From Maniola hyperantus (Eukaryota; Arthropoda; Insecta; Lepidoptera; Nymphalidae): a stretch of 64,000 nt of DNA. A program made the position numbers and the translations under genes. The notes below the pieces were generated by a model, which did no database searches, had not been told where the DNA came from, and saw only the letters and a list, made by a program, of their open reading frames with translations. Location: the NCBI RefSeq assembly GCF_902806685.2, contig NC_048555.1:10726001-10790000 (forward strand), written 5' to 3'. Of this stretch, positions 10,403 through 20,301 are shown one piece after another (the first letter of the stretch is position 1; the number at the start of each line of letters is the position of its first letter).

Positions 10403-10511
10403 CTAACATGCGCCCCGCGAGAAAATTTTGTCTACGCATTATCTCGTGTTTCTTCGTACAAATAAGACGAGTAAATGCGTAGACAAAATTTTCTCGTGGT
10501 GCGCATGTTAG
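10403..10511. mobile_element. Short foldback MITE, 109 bp
   Basis: Arms of about 37 bp, inverted, with two mismatches: 'ctaacatgcgc' and 'gcgcatgttag' at the ends, 'tgtctacgcatt' at the inner side. The loop is about 35 bp. No other copy recognised in the window. Confidence 0.8.
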
Positions 10512-10907
10512 CCTAACTGGTATATATCTAGATTTATTTTATAGAGGGGAGCTGCCTACCTACTCCTATACAACACCGTTTTTAGAACCGCCGAATAAAT
10601 GGTTAGTACACTTCGTTCACCTTGAGATAGCAGAAGTTTTTGTTTGCGTAAAATGAAACTCGGTGAATGCTTCGATGATTTTGTTAAAGGGTCAGATTTC
10701 AAAGCATTATAAAACTCATTGATGAAGGAATTAAACTGGCTTACTACTGTAAGGTACATAATAGAAACTGGATAAGAAATTTTGGGGCTTGCTGCGCTCG
10801 CAACAATTTCTCCGTGATATAAGATGACAATTATGTAAACCTTGTAAATGTAAAGGCCCTGATTATAAAAAAATCAACACACTTCTTACTTACTTTGGCG
10901 CCTTACG

Positions 10908-11148
10908 ACCTCCCTGGCGCAGTGGTAAGCGCTGTCTTATTAGTGGGAGGTCCCGGGTTCGATTTCCGGCAAGGGTTTGAAGTTTTTTAATTTCTAAATT
11001 TCTGGTCCGATCTGGTGGGAGGCTTCGGCTGTGGCTAGTTACCACCCTACCGGCAAAGCCGTGCCGCCAAGCGATTTAGCGTTCCGGTACGATGCCGTGT
11101 AGAAGCCAAAGGGGCATGGGTTTAATAAAAACCACTATACCCCTTCAC
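10908..11148 (+). repeat. tRNA-derived SINE, family S2
   Basis: The head has a pol III A box-like 'tggcgcagtggtaagcgc' and a B box 'gggttcgatttcc'. The body reads 'ggcttcggctgtggctagtt' and 'ccggcaaagccgtgccgcc'. Other copies: 41522-41860, 53466-54632 and 60115-60365. Not a functional tRNA: the acceptor stem does not close. Confidence 0.85.
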
Positions 11149-11293
11149 AAACATTAAGCTTACTCATACGCGGTCTCCACTCATGGAGCCATGTTTAAGC
11201 AGTGTGTGAATTATTATAATTAGGGCCTTATATTGTAAAGGTAGCAAAAAATTCGCGCTTGCTACGCTCATGGACGCTTAGTCTCTACTTTAC

Positions 11294-11417
11294 CTTGGTG
11301 CCTTCAACGCTGATGATGCGGTACAGGTTGCGCGAGGAGTCGTAGAAGAAGGACACAGACACCGCAGCCGAACTAGCTGACATCCACGAGCGCTTCGTCT
11401 TGGGGTCTATGTGAAAC
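11294..11417 (-). CDS. homer: Homer EVH1-domain exon, partial (cut by gap)
   Basis: Translates on the minus strand as '..FHIDPKTKRSWMSASSAA' then 'VSVSFFYDSSRNLYRIISVE' and GTK, and stops at a consensus donor (AAG|GTAAAG). This matches the N-terminal EVH1 (WH1) domain of Homer, a scaffold that binds proline-rich ligands (metabotropic glutamate receptors, IP3 receptors, Shank) at postsynaptic and Ca2+-signalling sites (family knowledge). The exon covers roughly residues 13-53 of the usual protein. Its 5' part is lost in the N gap, and the first-exon codons (MGEQPIF-type) were not found. The next exon, expected to continue the EVH1 domain, is not in 1-11293, so it should lie beyond the left edge. 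The intron between contains the LTR retrotransposon at 3886-8528. Confidence 0.9.
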
Positions 11418-11517
11418 NNNNNNNNNNNNNNNNNNNNNNNNNNNNNNNNNNNNNNNNNNNNNNNNNNNNNNNNNNNNNNNNNNNNNNNNNNNNNNNNNNN
11501 NNNNNNNNNNNNNNNNN
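11418..11517. other. Assembly gap, 100 N
   Basis: Exactly 100 N, the conventional size for a gap of unknown length. It truncates the Homer exon. Confidence 1.
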
Positions 11518-11553
11518 GCTAAAAATAAAAATTAAATATATATATATATTTAT

Positions 11554-11594
<41 letters not shown>
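11518..11594. repeat. (TA)n-rich tract
   Basis: After 'gctaaaaataaaaattaaat' comes an AT dinucleotide run. The same lead-in precedes the LTR element at about 3857-3885. Confidence 0.9.
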
Positions 11595-11596
11595 AC

Positions 11597-11766
11597 CTCA
11601 CCGGGACCACCGCAGCGAGGTATTTTATCTTACCCAAGATGCTGGCAGCATTACCCCTTTGGATGGCCAAACTAATTCTTTGTCCAAGGTAGCTGCCAGC
11701 TCTCGGGTCCCCGGTTGACTCGATAACCCTTTTCGAAATTTCCTCAAAAAGAGCTCGAGCCCCCAC
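11597..11766 (-). pseudogene. Mobile-element ORF fragment
   Basis: Minus-strand frame with 'ALFEEISKRVIESTGDPRAG' and 'YLGQRISLAIQRGNAASILG', open for about 57 codons before running into the TA tract. This resembles C-terminal text of insect retroelement proteins, but I cannot name the family. It continues as sense text only to the 'gagctcgagcccccac' border. Confidence 0.5.
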
Positions 11767-12124
11767 GAGATAATTAAATTGATATTTAATTCATTCGCTG
11801 TATCGCAGAAGCGCCTATGTACTTGAAATTTCGTATAAATATGAAATATTGTTTTGTCGTATTTATCTCATTCCGAGACTCGAATAAATACTTTCAGACT
11901 CAGTAGGTATTTAGATCATGATATTTAATTTAAAAGTTGTTATTGCTAATCAAATGAAAATTGCCTTCAGGCATCGAAATATAACGCTTTAGGCTTAGCT
12001 GAATGGACAATAATTAATTAATTCATTAATTATCTCACTAAGCCTCTATCTGTTGGACCTTTATCCCCACGCAAGCTCGACGGCTTTGTCCCGTGAAGAG
12101 TACAAATTAATTAGTCTAAAATAT

Positions 12125-12240
12125 ATATAAAAGGAAAAGGTGACTGACTGACTGACTGACTGACCGATCAGGTGAGGTGAAATAGGGGTTCAAAATTTAT
12201 GAAGTCCACGCGGATCATGTCGCGAGCATAAGCTAGTATA
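12125..12240 (-). repeat. R2 repeat, internally deleted
   Basis: Reads 'aaaaggaaaaggtgactgac' directly into 'tgaaataggggttcaaaatt' and the 'gtcgcgagcataagctagt' end. The middle of R2 is missing. Confidence 0.8.
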
Positions 12241-12440
12241 ACCTAAATGTTCAAGACATTATCACATCATAACATTAATCTTGTGAGCATTAATAATTAG
12301 TGTCAGCTTATCTCCAGCGAGATACAGTTTCTGTCAACACCTAACCCAAGGTCTGAGGTAAACAATAATAATTATAAGCCATTGTAAAGGAATTGTGACA
12401 GGACGTTTTGTACGCTGGAACACCTTTATTTTTAACTAAC

Positions 12441-12660
12441 TGATGCCCGCGACTTCGTCCGCGTAGATTCAGGTTGTTAGTTGTTACAAAATCCCAAATT
12501 CAGAAATCTCGGAGATCTCCTTTTTTGAAAGTCGGTTAAAAAAGTCTGCCTAGTCAAGCCTATGGTACTCCTTGGTTAATATCTGTGAAAGTCCCGTCGA
12601 AATAGGTTTAGCCGTTTAGAAGATAGGTACAAATTACTGTGCTTAATTTACAGCTAAGAG
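12441..12660 (+). repeat. R3-related repeat
   Basis: Starts 'gatgcccgcgacttcgtccg' and diverges into a block with 'gtcaagcctatggtactcct' and 'ccgtcgaaataggtttagcc'. No ORF. Confidence 0.65.
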
Positions 12661-13402
12661 TTATGGCTGTGCCACAGCCCACACACAACATAAATACGGC
12701 GGAAAGACGGCCTGGTCGAAACTATAAGGTTTCCTTGTTTTACTACGGTACCCTAAAAAGCGTTAAAACCTTGAACAACATTTGAAAAGCGATTGGAGGG
12801 ACATCTATAATCGTGTACTAGAACTATGACGCCAAACAATTCTTTCTACTCGTACTGAATTTTTTCATTTTCAGCAGTCCTATATCATAGTTTAACAAGT
12901 ACATAACAGATGGCGCTATTTAGTAAACAGATCAAAATATGACCACGTATCCATGAAAAATTGTTCGGATTGTGAGTTGTGACCCATATGTTAAAAGTAC
13001 TCTGTGGTTGTGACTTGGTGATTACCGGTGATAACATATTTTATTGCGTATCTTGTATTAGTACCTAATTTTATTATTCCGTGAGTGAATGTGGCAGCGG
13101 AATCTCTTATACTATTGTTATTGGTAAGACTACTTCTAATATTTCACTTGGTTAAAATGTTAATATGGTTATTAACATATTATTAACATTTTTCTTAGGT
13201 GAGCTGCAACCACAGAACTAGGTACCTTTTTTGCAGCAAAAAAACGTTTTTAATCTGTTTAAGCGCCATCTATTGTTGGTATTTTATAGGTTTTTAAAGA
13301 GGTTAATAAATCCGTTAGTTTAGTTTTTCCGTTTTATTCTTCGGGTACGGAACCTTAAAAACAAATAATAAGGAATAATAATTTTTCAGCTCATCCATCA
13401 GA

Positions 13403-13516
13403 ATGAGTCGCACACCGGACCCAGCAAAGCAAGCCCTGAGGGAAAAAGTTGCGACCAAAATCGCGCAACTATCTGCCGACGAGAAGAAGCGACAGTCTGA
13501 AATTGTTTACGAAAAA
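13403..13516 (+). CDS. Mthfs: 5-formyltetrahydrofolate cyclo-ligase, exon 1 of 4
   Basis: Mthfs converts 5-formyl-THF to 5,10-methenyl-THF using ATP, in cytosolic one-carbon metabolism. CDS is join(13403..13516,14721..14973,16089..16210,17150..17245): 585 nt, 194 residues, close to the roughly 200 of animal homologues. Exon 1 encodes residues 1-38 (MSRTPDPAKQALREKVATKI..., then ADEKKRQSEIVYEK), the helical N-terminus typical of the family. It ends at AAA|GTAAGA, phase 0. ATG 13403 is the first in frame; 'atttttcag' just upstream (to 13389) looks like an acceptor, so a 5' UTR exon probably lies further up. A candidate donor 'ttg|gtaaga' is at about 13122. All junctions keep frame and use GT-AG. 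Confidence 0.95.
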
Positions 13517-13984
13517 GTAAGAAGTTCTTAAGAATTTTTTAGGGTACCGTATCTCCAGAGAAAAAGGTTTTATAGGATCTTTGGCAACCATCGTTGGCAA
13601 CCTTCGGGTATAGAACCCTAAAGATTAGAAGCACCTGCCACCTATTCTATTTGAATGATGTAATTTTCAAATGACTTTATTTATAGTTGACGTTGATTAG
13701 GTTCAAAGGTTATCATTGCGCTTGTGATAACACGTTAGTAAATAAACACAGTCTCATCCGACTGAAGCTTGATATTTACCTAAGTACCTGTTTAATAGAT
13801 CCATGCAATGAAACTGTATGGTCGGTCAAGTATAAATCCATGCAATTAGAGCTTTGGTACGGTAGGTCATGGAATGCCTACCTAGGCTTTTTAGCACTCA
13901 CCACTTGAGCCAGGGCGTCGAAAGCTTGCTTCAACATCATATCGACTAAGACCGATCCACTATTGAGCGGTCTGCTCTCAGAAT

Positions 13985-14159
13985 GAGAAGGAGCCATAGT
14001 CCACCACGCTGACCAAGTGCGGTTTGACAGACGTCACCCACCTTGAGAACATTATGGAGAACTCTCAGGCATGCAGGTTTCCTCACGGTGTTTTCTTTCA
14101 CCTTTAAAACAAGTGATAGGTATTTTATTTGCTTAAAACGTACTGAACTCCGAAAAGTT
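13985..14159 (-). repeat. SINE S1, partial
   Basis: Reverse copy of S1 carrying 'ctccgaaaagtta', 'aacattatggagaactctca' and 'catgcaggtttcctcacgg'. It is truncated at 14160 where an F1 MITE begins. It lies in Mthfs intron 1. Confidence 0.75.
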
Positions 14160-14160
14160 A

Positions 14161-14300
14161 TAGTACGCGACAGGTCGAGATGGCAATCGGGGAGGGAACG
14201 CTTCACACACCCGCACAGCCCCCGCGCTAACCCGGTGCGGGAGAACGTGGGTGACGTGAGGGTGTGCGGGGCGTCCTCTCCCCTCATACCCCAGTCGAAC
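14161..14300. mobile_element. F1 foldback MITE, right end lost
   Basis: Begins 'tagtacgcgacaggtcgaga'. The inverse end is replaced by 'ccccagtcgaacatt', so the right arm is missing. In Mthfs intron 1. Confidence 0.75.
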
Positions 14301-14313
14301 ATTACACATTATA

Positions 14314-14474
14314 AGTCCCGCAAATTGCTAATGCGCGTGGCCGCCATTTTAGTGACGTCAGCACTAGAATGAAGTTTCGAGTTAATGGTATATTTTTATT
14401 TCGGCTGACGTCAAAATGACGTCATTTCGATGTTAATGAGACATGGTTCCAGCGCAATAGCAATTTTCCGGACT
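14314..14474. mobile_element. TA-flanked MITE, family F2
   Basis: 161 bp, ends 'agtcccgcaaattgcta' and, inverted, 'tagcaattttccggact', flanked by TA on both sides as in Tc1/mariner-type insertions. The core contains 'gacgtcaaaatgacgtcatt'. Copies at 23056-23214 and 44702-44861. Confidence 0.8.
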
Positions 14475-14497
14475 TATACCGCATATTTTATACTAAA

Positions 14498-14702
14498 GGA
14501 CGCCCGCGACTTCGTCCGCGTGGATTTAGGTTTTTAAAAATCCCGTGGGAACTCTTTGATTTTCCGGGACAAAAAGTAGCCTATGTCCTTCCCCGGGATG
14601 CAAGCTATCGCTGTACCAAGTTTCGTCAAAATCGGTTGAACGGATGGGCTGTGAAAGGCTAGCAGACAGACAGACACACTTTCGCATTTATAATATTAGT
14701 AT
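14498..14702 (+). repeat. R3 repeat, full unit
   Basis: From 'cgcccgcgacttcgtccgcg' to 'tttcgcatttataatattag', ending 18 bp before the exon 2 acceptor of Mthfs. Confidence 0.85.
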
Positions 14703-14720
14703 AATATTTGTTAAAAACAG

Positions 14721-14973
14721 GTAATCAACCACCCATTCTACAAATCAGCTCAAAGGATAGCCATATTTATGAGCACGGACGAGGAGATCGACACGAAGCC
14801 CATGATAGTCCACATCAAGGCAAAGGGGGCGGCTGCCTTCGTGCCCCAGTACGCTGGGGGGAAGATGAAGATGCTGAGATTGGAGCCTGATGATGAGCAG
14901 ACCATGCCTTTGACCAGGCACGGGATAAAGCAGCATTCGAAGGATCAGCATAGGGAAGATGCGTTAGATAAAG
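14721..14973 (+). CDS. Mthfs: Mthfs exon 2 of 4
   Basis: Preceded by 'ttaaaaacag'. Encodes residues 39-122 plus one base: 'VINHPFYKSAQRIAIFMSTD' through 'AFVPQYAGGKMKMLRLEPDD' to 'HREDALDK'. The 'RIAIFMS..EEIDT' block corresponds to the strand and helix region of the folate site in this family, and 'FVPQY' to the conserved 'P.Y' segment. It ends at phase 1 before gtaatt. The acceptor has a weak pyrimidine tract because an R3 unit sits immediately upstream. Confidence 0.95.
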
Positions 14974-14989
14974 GTAATTATTATTAACC

Positions 14990-15205
14990 AGCTGATGCCT
15001 GCGACTTAGTACGCGTGGAATTAGGTTTTTAAAATTCCGTGGGGACTCTTTAAAAACTCTCTAAAAGACTCTCTAAAAGTAGCCTATGTTCTTCCCCGGC
15101 ATGCAAGCTACCAAATTTCGTCAAAATCGGTTGAACGGATGTGCCATGAAAGGCTAGCAGACAGACAGAGACACTTTCGCTTTTATAATATTACTAGCGA
15201 CCCGC
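14990..15205 (+). repeat. R3 repeat in Mthfs intron 2
   Basis: Second R3 copy starting 17 bp after the exon 2 donor ('gatgcctgcgacttagtacg') and ending 'cgcttttataatatta'. Exon 2 is thus bracketed by two same-orientation copies. Confidence 0.8.
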
Positions 15206-16080
15206 CCCGGCTTCGCATGGGCGGCAGTGTAGATACTTATGTAGTGTCACTTCCATACTAATATTATAAATGCGAGTTAATGATTTATGATTTATGATTT
15301 ATTTATTCATTTGCTTTCATGGTAACGGAGCTTCCGTTAGGGCATTGCAAAGTTAGGTACATTAACAATACATACATGCTAAATATATAATTATTATACA
15401 ATTACATGCAAACTACGTGTTACATTATTTTATAATAGATTTTATCAGGTAATTATATAGGGCATTCATTTTGAATCGAAATTATTTTTATTTATTGATT
15501 GATCGCACTATTTCATTAAGTTTGTTATAATGTCAATTAGTTTCTTCTTTCTTAATAATTTAGTAATATTAAGTAGGTACAAGTATGTTAATATAAAATA
15601 GTTTCGATTTTCAGTAAGAATGTCATATTAAACTTAAATTAACAGGTTATAGTAAGTACAACATAGTCTGAAGCATGGATTTAGAAGTAATAATATATAA
15701 TGCGACCACCGTCTCCGTCTCGTTTTGTTGCGCGTAATATTTGTTAATTTTCGATGGAAGCTTGATTTCTTTCGACATTTTGTTCAAATATCGTCATATT
15801 TCAACAAATTAACACAAACCAATATTAAACTATACTTATAAACCTTCCTCTTGAATCACTCTATCTATTGGTGAAAACCGCATTAAAATCCGTTGCGTAG
15901 TTAAAAAGATCTACGCGTTCATACATACAGACAGCGGGAAGCGACTTTATTTTATACTATGTAGAGAAGTCTAAGTATGGATATGGATTGTTAAAACCTG
16001 TGGTTTAAACTGATATCTTTAACACTACCTACTCGTTCTTCATGCACCCTTTATCAGTCGCAATCATATTTTTACCTATT
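15206..16080. other. Rest of Mthfs intron 2
   Basis: AT-rich. 'gacccgccccggcttcgcat' near 15215 and 'ttcatacatacagacagcgg' near 15920 are ends of dispersed repeats. 'ttcatggtaacggagcttcc' near 15318 may be a LINE tail. No exon recognised. Confidence 0.5.
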
Positions 16081-16088
16081 GCTTCTAG

Positions 16089-16210
16089 GTTTAGATCTGA
16101 TAATCGCTCCGGGCGTCGCATTCTCCAGCAGCGGCGGGCGAGTGGGCCACGGGGGCGGGTACTATGACAAGTACATCACCCACTTACGGGCGAATCCTAA
16201 TCCACCCAAG
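16089..16210 (+). CDS. Mthfs: Mthfs exon 3 of 4, ATP-binding motif
   Basis: Acceptor 'gcttctag'. Encodes residues 123-163: 'GLDLIIAPGVAFSSSGGRVG' then 'HGGGYYDKYITHLRANPNPP' and K. The G142-H-G-G-G-Y-Y-D stretch is the family's nucleotide/phosphate-binding loop (human form GRGKGYYD); here R is H and K is G at two positions. My recollection is that insect forms often carry GHG at this site. The donor is AAG|GTGATT, phase 0. Confidence 0.95.
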
Positions 16211-16265
16211 GTGATTATGCATTCTCGTCATGCTGAAATCGGTTCGTACAACCGATAAATTGGGG

Positions 16266-16455
16266 TCCCAAGGTGCTGGAATGGCAACCTCGCACTGGAA
16301 GACGCAGCGTTGGAAGACTCCCCACTAGGTGGACGGACGACATCAGACGAGTCGCAGGGAGCAGGATTCAGGCGGCGCAAGACCGTGGCGTGTTGAAGTC
16401 CCTACAAGAGACCTATGTCCAGACGTGGACGTCTATCAGTTGATGATGATGATGA
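16266..16455 (+). pseudogene. RTE-type LINE C-terminal fragment with (GAT)n tail
   Basis: A frame with 'VLEWQPRTGRRSVGRLPTRW' and 'TDDIRRVAGS' is followed by 'RGVLKSLQETYVQTWTS' and then 'gatgatgatgatg'. This is the 3' end of a 5'-truncated non-LTR element inserted in Mthfs intron 3. A related fragment is at 35508-35640. Confidence 0.8.
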
Positions 16456-16584
16456 AAACGGTAAACAGCGTATCGAACTTCATCTCTGGAGTCTGGACTT
16501 TCAGCATCGCAGTCCCATCGTGAACACGACTCATGTAGTTAACTGGGTCCAAATATCGATAATTCAAAATCATTATGATTACTA

Positions 16585-16815
16585 CTAGCTGATGCCCGCG
16601 ACTTCGTACGCGTGGATTCAGGTTTTTAAAAATCCTGTGGGAACTTTTTGGTTTCCCGGGATGAGTAAAAAGTAGCCTATGTCACTCTCCACTCCACTCT
16701 CCTTTAACTATATCCATGCAAAAAGCACGTCGATCCGTTGCTCCGTGATTGAAGGACAAACCAACAAACCAATAAACCAACAAACAAACACACTCGCAAA
16801 TATTATAAGGGCACA
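16585..16815 (+). repeat. R3 variant
   Basis: Starts 'agctgatgcccgcgacttcg'. The second half reads 'gtgattgaaggacaaaccaa' instead of the usual 'cggttgaacgg'. The same variant is at 42060-42290 and, reversed, at 57660-57885. Confidence 0.8.
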
Positions 16816-16824
16816 GATGAATCG

Positions 16825-16930
16825 TGGCACAGTAGTCAGTACCCGGCAGGATATATTGTGCATCGACCTTTAGAAAGAGGTAGCGGTTTCGTAGAGAGTT
16901 TTCTCTATCTTTGAGATCGACAAAACTTCC
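16825..16930. repeat. Degenerate F3-like MITE fragment
   Basis: 'agtacccggcaggatatatt' and 'gcatcgacctttagaaagag' resemble the F3 MITE ends at 56748-56936, but the copy is diverged. Confidence 0.45.
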
Positions 16931-17149
16931 CATAAGCCACAGGGGTGGTGACTTGGTGAGAGCCTACGAGGCCAAGTGGAGCAAAGGGGAGGTGACGAGC
17001 GAAGCGAGCCGACGACCTCCGCCTCCGTAGCGAGTTCATCAGGGAAATATTTGATCCTGAGTACCTATGTATAAGTTACTTACCCACAATTATTATTATT
17101 ACGAACATGACATATCGATGTTAGATAATACCAATTGTGTATTTTACAG

Positions 17150-17245
17150 ATACTAGCCGTGGCTTTTAACTGCCAAGTCGTGGACAAGGTTCCAATGAAC
17201 GAGCAGGATCAAAAAATTGACGGAGTAGTCTTCGCTGACGATTAA
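17150..17245 (+). CDS. Mthfs: Mthfs exon 4 of 4
   Basis: Acceptor 'attttacag'. Encodes residues 164-194: 'ILAVAFNCQVVDKVPMNEQD' then 'QKIDGVVFADD' and stop TAA at 17243. The 'LA.AF..Q...VP....D...D.V' pattern is the conserved C-terminal segment of the family (human LALAFKEQICLQVPVNENDM). Confidence 0.95.
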   Translation: MLAVAFNCQVVDKVPMNEQDQKIDGVVFADD

Positions 17246-17482
17246 TTGTTATAATATTACAATATTTTAATCACTAAAGTTATCTAACGATTGAAATTAA
17301 TAATACTTAAATATCCTTTCTGGATATTTGGATATTAATTATCAAAATATTCAACCGTAGTTGGTTCACAAAGCTTAAAACTTATAGGAATGTAGGTAGG
17401 TAACTACTTAATTATTACAAAAGTTTAAAAAAGATAGGTACTTTGAACTCTTTCAGTTATTATTCAGAAAGTAAAGATATAA

Positions 17483-17488
17483 AATAAA
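17483..17488 (+). terminator. Poly(A) signal of Mthfs
   Basis: AATAAA 238 nt after the Mthfs stop codon, the first good signal on the plus strand. Confidence 0.65.
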
Positions 17489-17515
17489 ACTAAATCATTT
17501 TCATAATATAATATC

Positions 17516-17521
17516 TTTATT
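17516..17521 (-). terminator. Candidate distal poly(A) signal of the minus-strand gene
   Basis: Minus-strand AATAAA facing the Mthfs signal. If used, the gene ending at 23279 would have a 3' UTR of about 5.8 kb overlapping Mthfs. A nearer minus-strand AATAAA is at 23033-23038, which would give a short 3' UTR. Confidence 0.35.
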
Positions 17522-17529
17522 ACACAATC

Positions 17530-18778
17530 TAAAAAGCACTAAGTGCAAAATATTACAAAAAATATAACTATAATATTTCATACAGCCGATCAAATTAAAC
17601 AAAATATTTTATCACGAAATAAAATTACCTAATCCAGCCAAGCAATAAGTATATCTCCAAAAATTATAATATTAAATATAAGTAGGTAATTATATAAATT
17701 GTGGTTATTTTTATTTATCGCTATAAAAATATTTAATTTTTCTGAATATTTTATTCAGATTCTTCGGATTCAGTGTTGAACACTACAAATCACGCTATTT
17801 AAAATGTTGTTTTCTTCTGTTACTGGGCTGGTTTTCGCACTGAGACAGTTTCATCTTTAGTTGTAGATTTAGGTATTATTAAGTGAAACATTTAATTATA
17901 AAATAATTGTGCCTCATATTTGAATAATTAATATATTTTATTATATTTAAATCGAGATGAACAAGGAAGTGATGATAACCAAGGAACAATTATATACAAA
18001 AGAACTTATCAAAGAAATATACATAGTCACACATATTTTTAGAATAATTTTGATATAACTACTTGTTTAATTATATACAACTTTTTCTGAATACGTCATA
18101 ACTTTAACCTTAATTATTACACTAAAATTGAGCTTTAATGTACCTATTTTATTTTATCACATAAATATTACAAAATACTACTTACCTGCTACCATATAAT
18201 TCTTAAAAACTAAAGCATTATTATCAAAGCACATGCATTCCACTATCAAAATTGAATATCAATTATTAATCTGATTTACTTAATTATTGTATTGATGCAA
18301 GGTTAACTAACAACTAAATTACAATAAGAGTCGTACACTACCACTGTGTAGTACGTTGATGATGTATAACAGTTGTTGTTGGGACTTGCGACAAGGTTTC
18401 TAAAATAGTGCCATCAACTTTACAAAGTTTCACCGCAATTGGTCGCATCATAGTATAGAAATGTACAAGGCACAAACACACAAACAAATATGATATTATT
18501 TATATATTATGTACATTTTATTTTTATGAATAATGAATGACATAATATGATATGACACAAATGTATTATTATTATTTATTTATTTATTTATTATTGAATT
18601 AGAACGGCCATAAAGCCAATTACACTAATTAAACTACGAGTACAAACTAACATAAACATACTTACAAAAATTGTTAAAATTATAAATTTTAAAAAGCAAA
18701 ATTATAAATTTTCACAAAAGTGCAAGATATGACCCATAAGGTCAGCCCATTTGTCAGCAAATATAATCATATTTGTGT
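17530..18778. other. AT-rich stretch without genes
   Basis: Few dispersed repeats. 'attatttatttatttattta' near 18570 followed by 'gaacggccataaagccaatt' looks like a tailed LINE 3' end in reverse. May be a long 3' UTR of the minus-strand gene. Confidence 0.45.
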
Positions 18779-18786
18779 ATATTTAG

Positions 18787-19937
18787 CAGTGGCGAAATGT
18801 CCATATAACACGATTCCCATCGGCTTCCCTTTCAGAATTGGCATATAGCGTAAGTACTTAGGTACTACTAGTACTTAGTGACATAAATGTAGGCCAAAGC
18901 CCAAATGCATGCTACGTACTGTGTACGAAATTAATTTGCCTAAAAATTTATAATAACATCAAATAAAATCTATGCTATGCATCAAGTCATAGTTATAAAC
19001 AAGCTAATATAATAGTATAGTAAACTCGCAAACAACCCGGTAAACATCGGGTTATGCCTTAGCGCTTTCTTAGCATTCCATCTCTCTCATTTCCCTAGGA
19101 AGCGAACAACGTCTGTCTTGCTTTACGGACGAGAACCACCAATTTAATTTGGCCCGGTAGCAAATACGAATTTGTAGCTCTGACAGGTCAGACAAATTTG
19201 ACACGAATAAGCCGCTGCATGCCGGGTTACTGTATTACACCTCCAAATTAAAAATTGTATTCACAGTACTGTTTCAACAGGTACATACTACTATTTTGTA
19301 TTTTGTAGGGCGCTTTGATACATATTTTGTTTACGTGAAGGTGAAGCATCATGCGCGCTTGATTTTAAAGTTTGTGATTATGTTATTTTGATATACTTAA
19401 GTATAATAAATTGGGGTTAATGATTAATAATTCTAATAAGTGTAAGTTAATATTGATTTAGTTTCAGTTTGGTAATTCAACATAAGAAATGGCATTAAAT
19501 TCACATAATTAAGTAGATGTTTAGATTTTAGCTCATTTCGTAAAAAAGAACAGGCATATTCCTTTCGAATACAAATGACTGTTCTGGCCTTGTTTTCTAT
19601 TTATTACATTTGTTTTTATGTGTTAGCGATTGTGTTGGAATCTCTTTGATGATTATCTTTTAATTTGACTGAAACTAAAGACTAAAATGGTTAGGTATAC
19701 TTAGTTTTTGATTTGGTTTGGGTTAAGTGTGTATTTAATAAAGCAATCAAGCACAGATGTGTCTCACAGCAACATAAAAAGGCTTTTTTCAAAGTCACAA
19801 AGATTTTGAAAATACCAGTGCTTTTACAAAATAAATGGTGAATCGGTGACGGTGGTGTGGAGCTGATATTTTTTTAGGTAAGAACTTTTTTTTGTTGCTC
19901 CGGCTTCCCTTTTTCAGATTTTCACCCCTCGCCACTG
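18787..19937 (+). mobile_element. Non-autonomous hAT element, 1151 bp
   Basis: Ends 'cagtggcga' and 'tcgccactg', flanked by an exact 8-bp duplication 'atatttag' (18779-18786 and 19938-19945). Subterminal 'cggcttccctttcagaa' near the left end and 'cggcttccctttttcag' near the right end are direct copies of each other. No ORF of note inside. A near-identical copy lies inverted at 60908-62056. Confidence 0.92.
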
Positions 19938-20142
19938 ATATTTAGGCCTATTGATATGAATATATATTTCGATAGAGGAATCCATATTGCCATTCTTAGC
20001 TTAATTTTACATATTATTATAGACTTTCAAGTAGAAAAGATAATAGTTTGACGCAGTGACACATTTGTATATGGACATGTTAAGTTCATATAATATGGTA
20101 TACCGATAGATATAAACGCATAAGAGTAGATGAGATAGCTAT

Positions 20143-20301
20143 AGTCTGCGACAGGTTGAGATTGCAATCGGGATATGAGGTGAGGGGATGCCCTGCACAC
20201 CCGCACGTCACTCGCGCTCACCCGCACCAGGTTAGCGCGGGGGCTGTCTGAGTGTGTGGGGCGTTCCCTCCCCGATTGCCATTTCAACCTGTCTCGTACT
20301 A
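20143..20301. mobile_element. F1 foldback MITE
   Basis: Both arms present: 'ctgcgacaggttgagattgc' at the left and the inverse 'ccatttcaacctgtctcgta' at the right, with the GC-rich core between. Confidence 0.85.

Noticed and set aside
11407..11766. ORFs running through the N gap
   Set aside because: The X residues are unknown sequence, and the rest is a TA repeat or a mobile-element fragment.
13687..13908. 73-codon plus-strand ORF as an alternative Mthfs exon
   Set aside because: No family similarity and no acceptor in frame. The in-phase exon 2 at 14721 fits fully.
15258..15310. Repeated 'atttatgatt' as a satellite
   Set aside because: Only three imperfect units; more likely the tail of a dispersed element.
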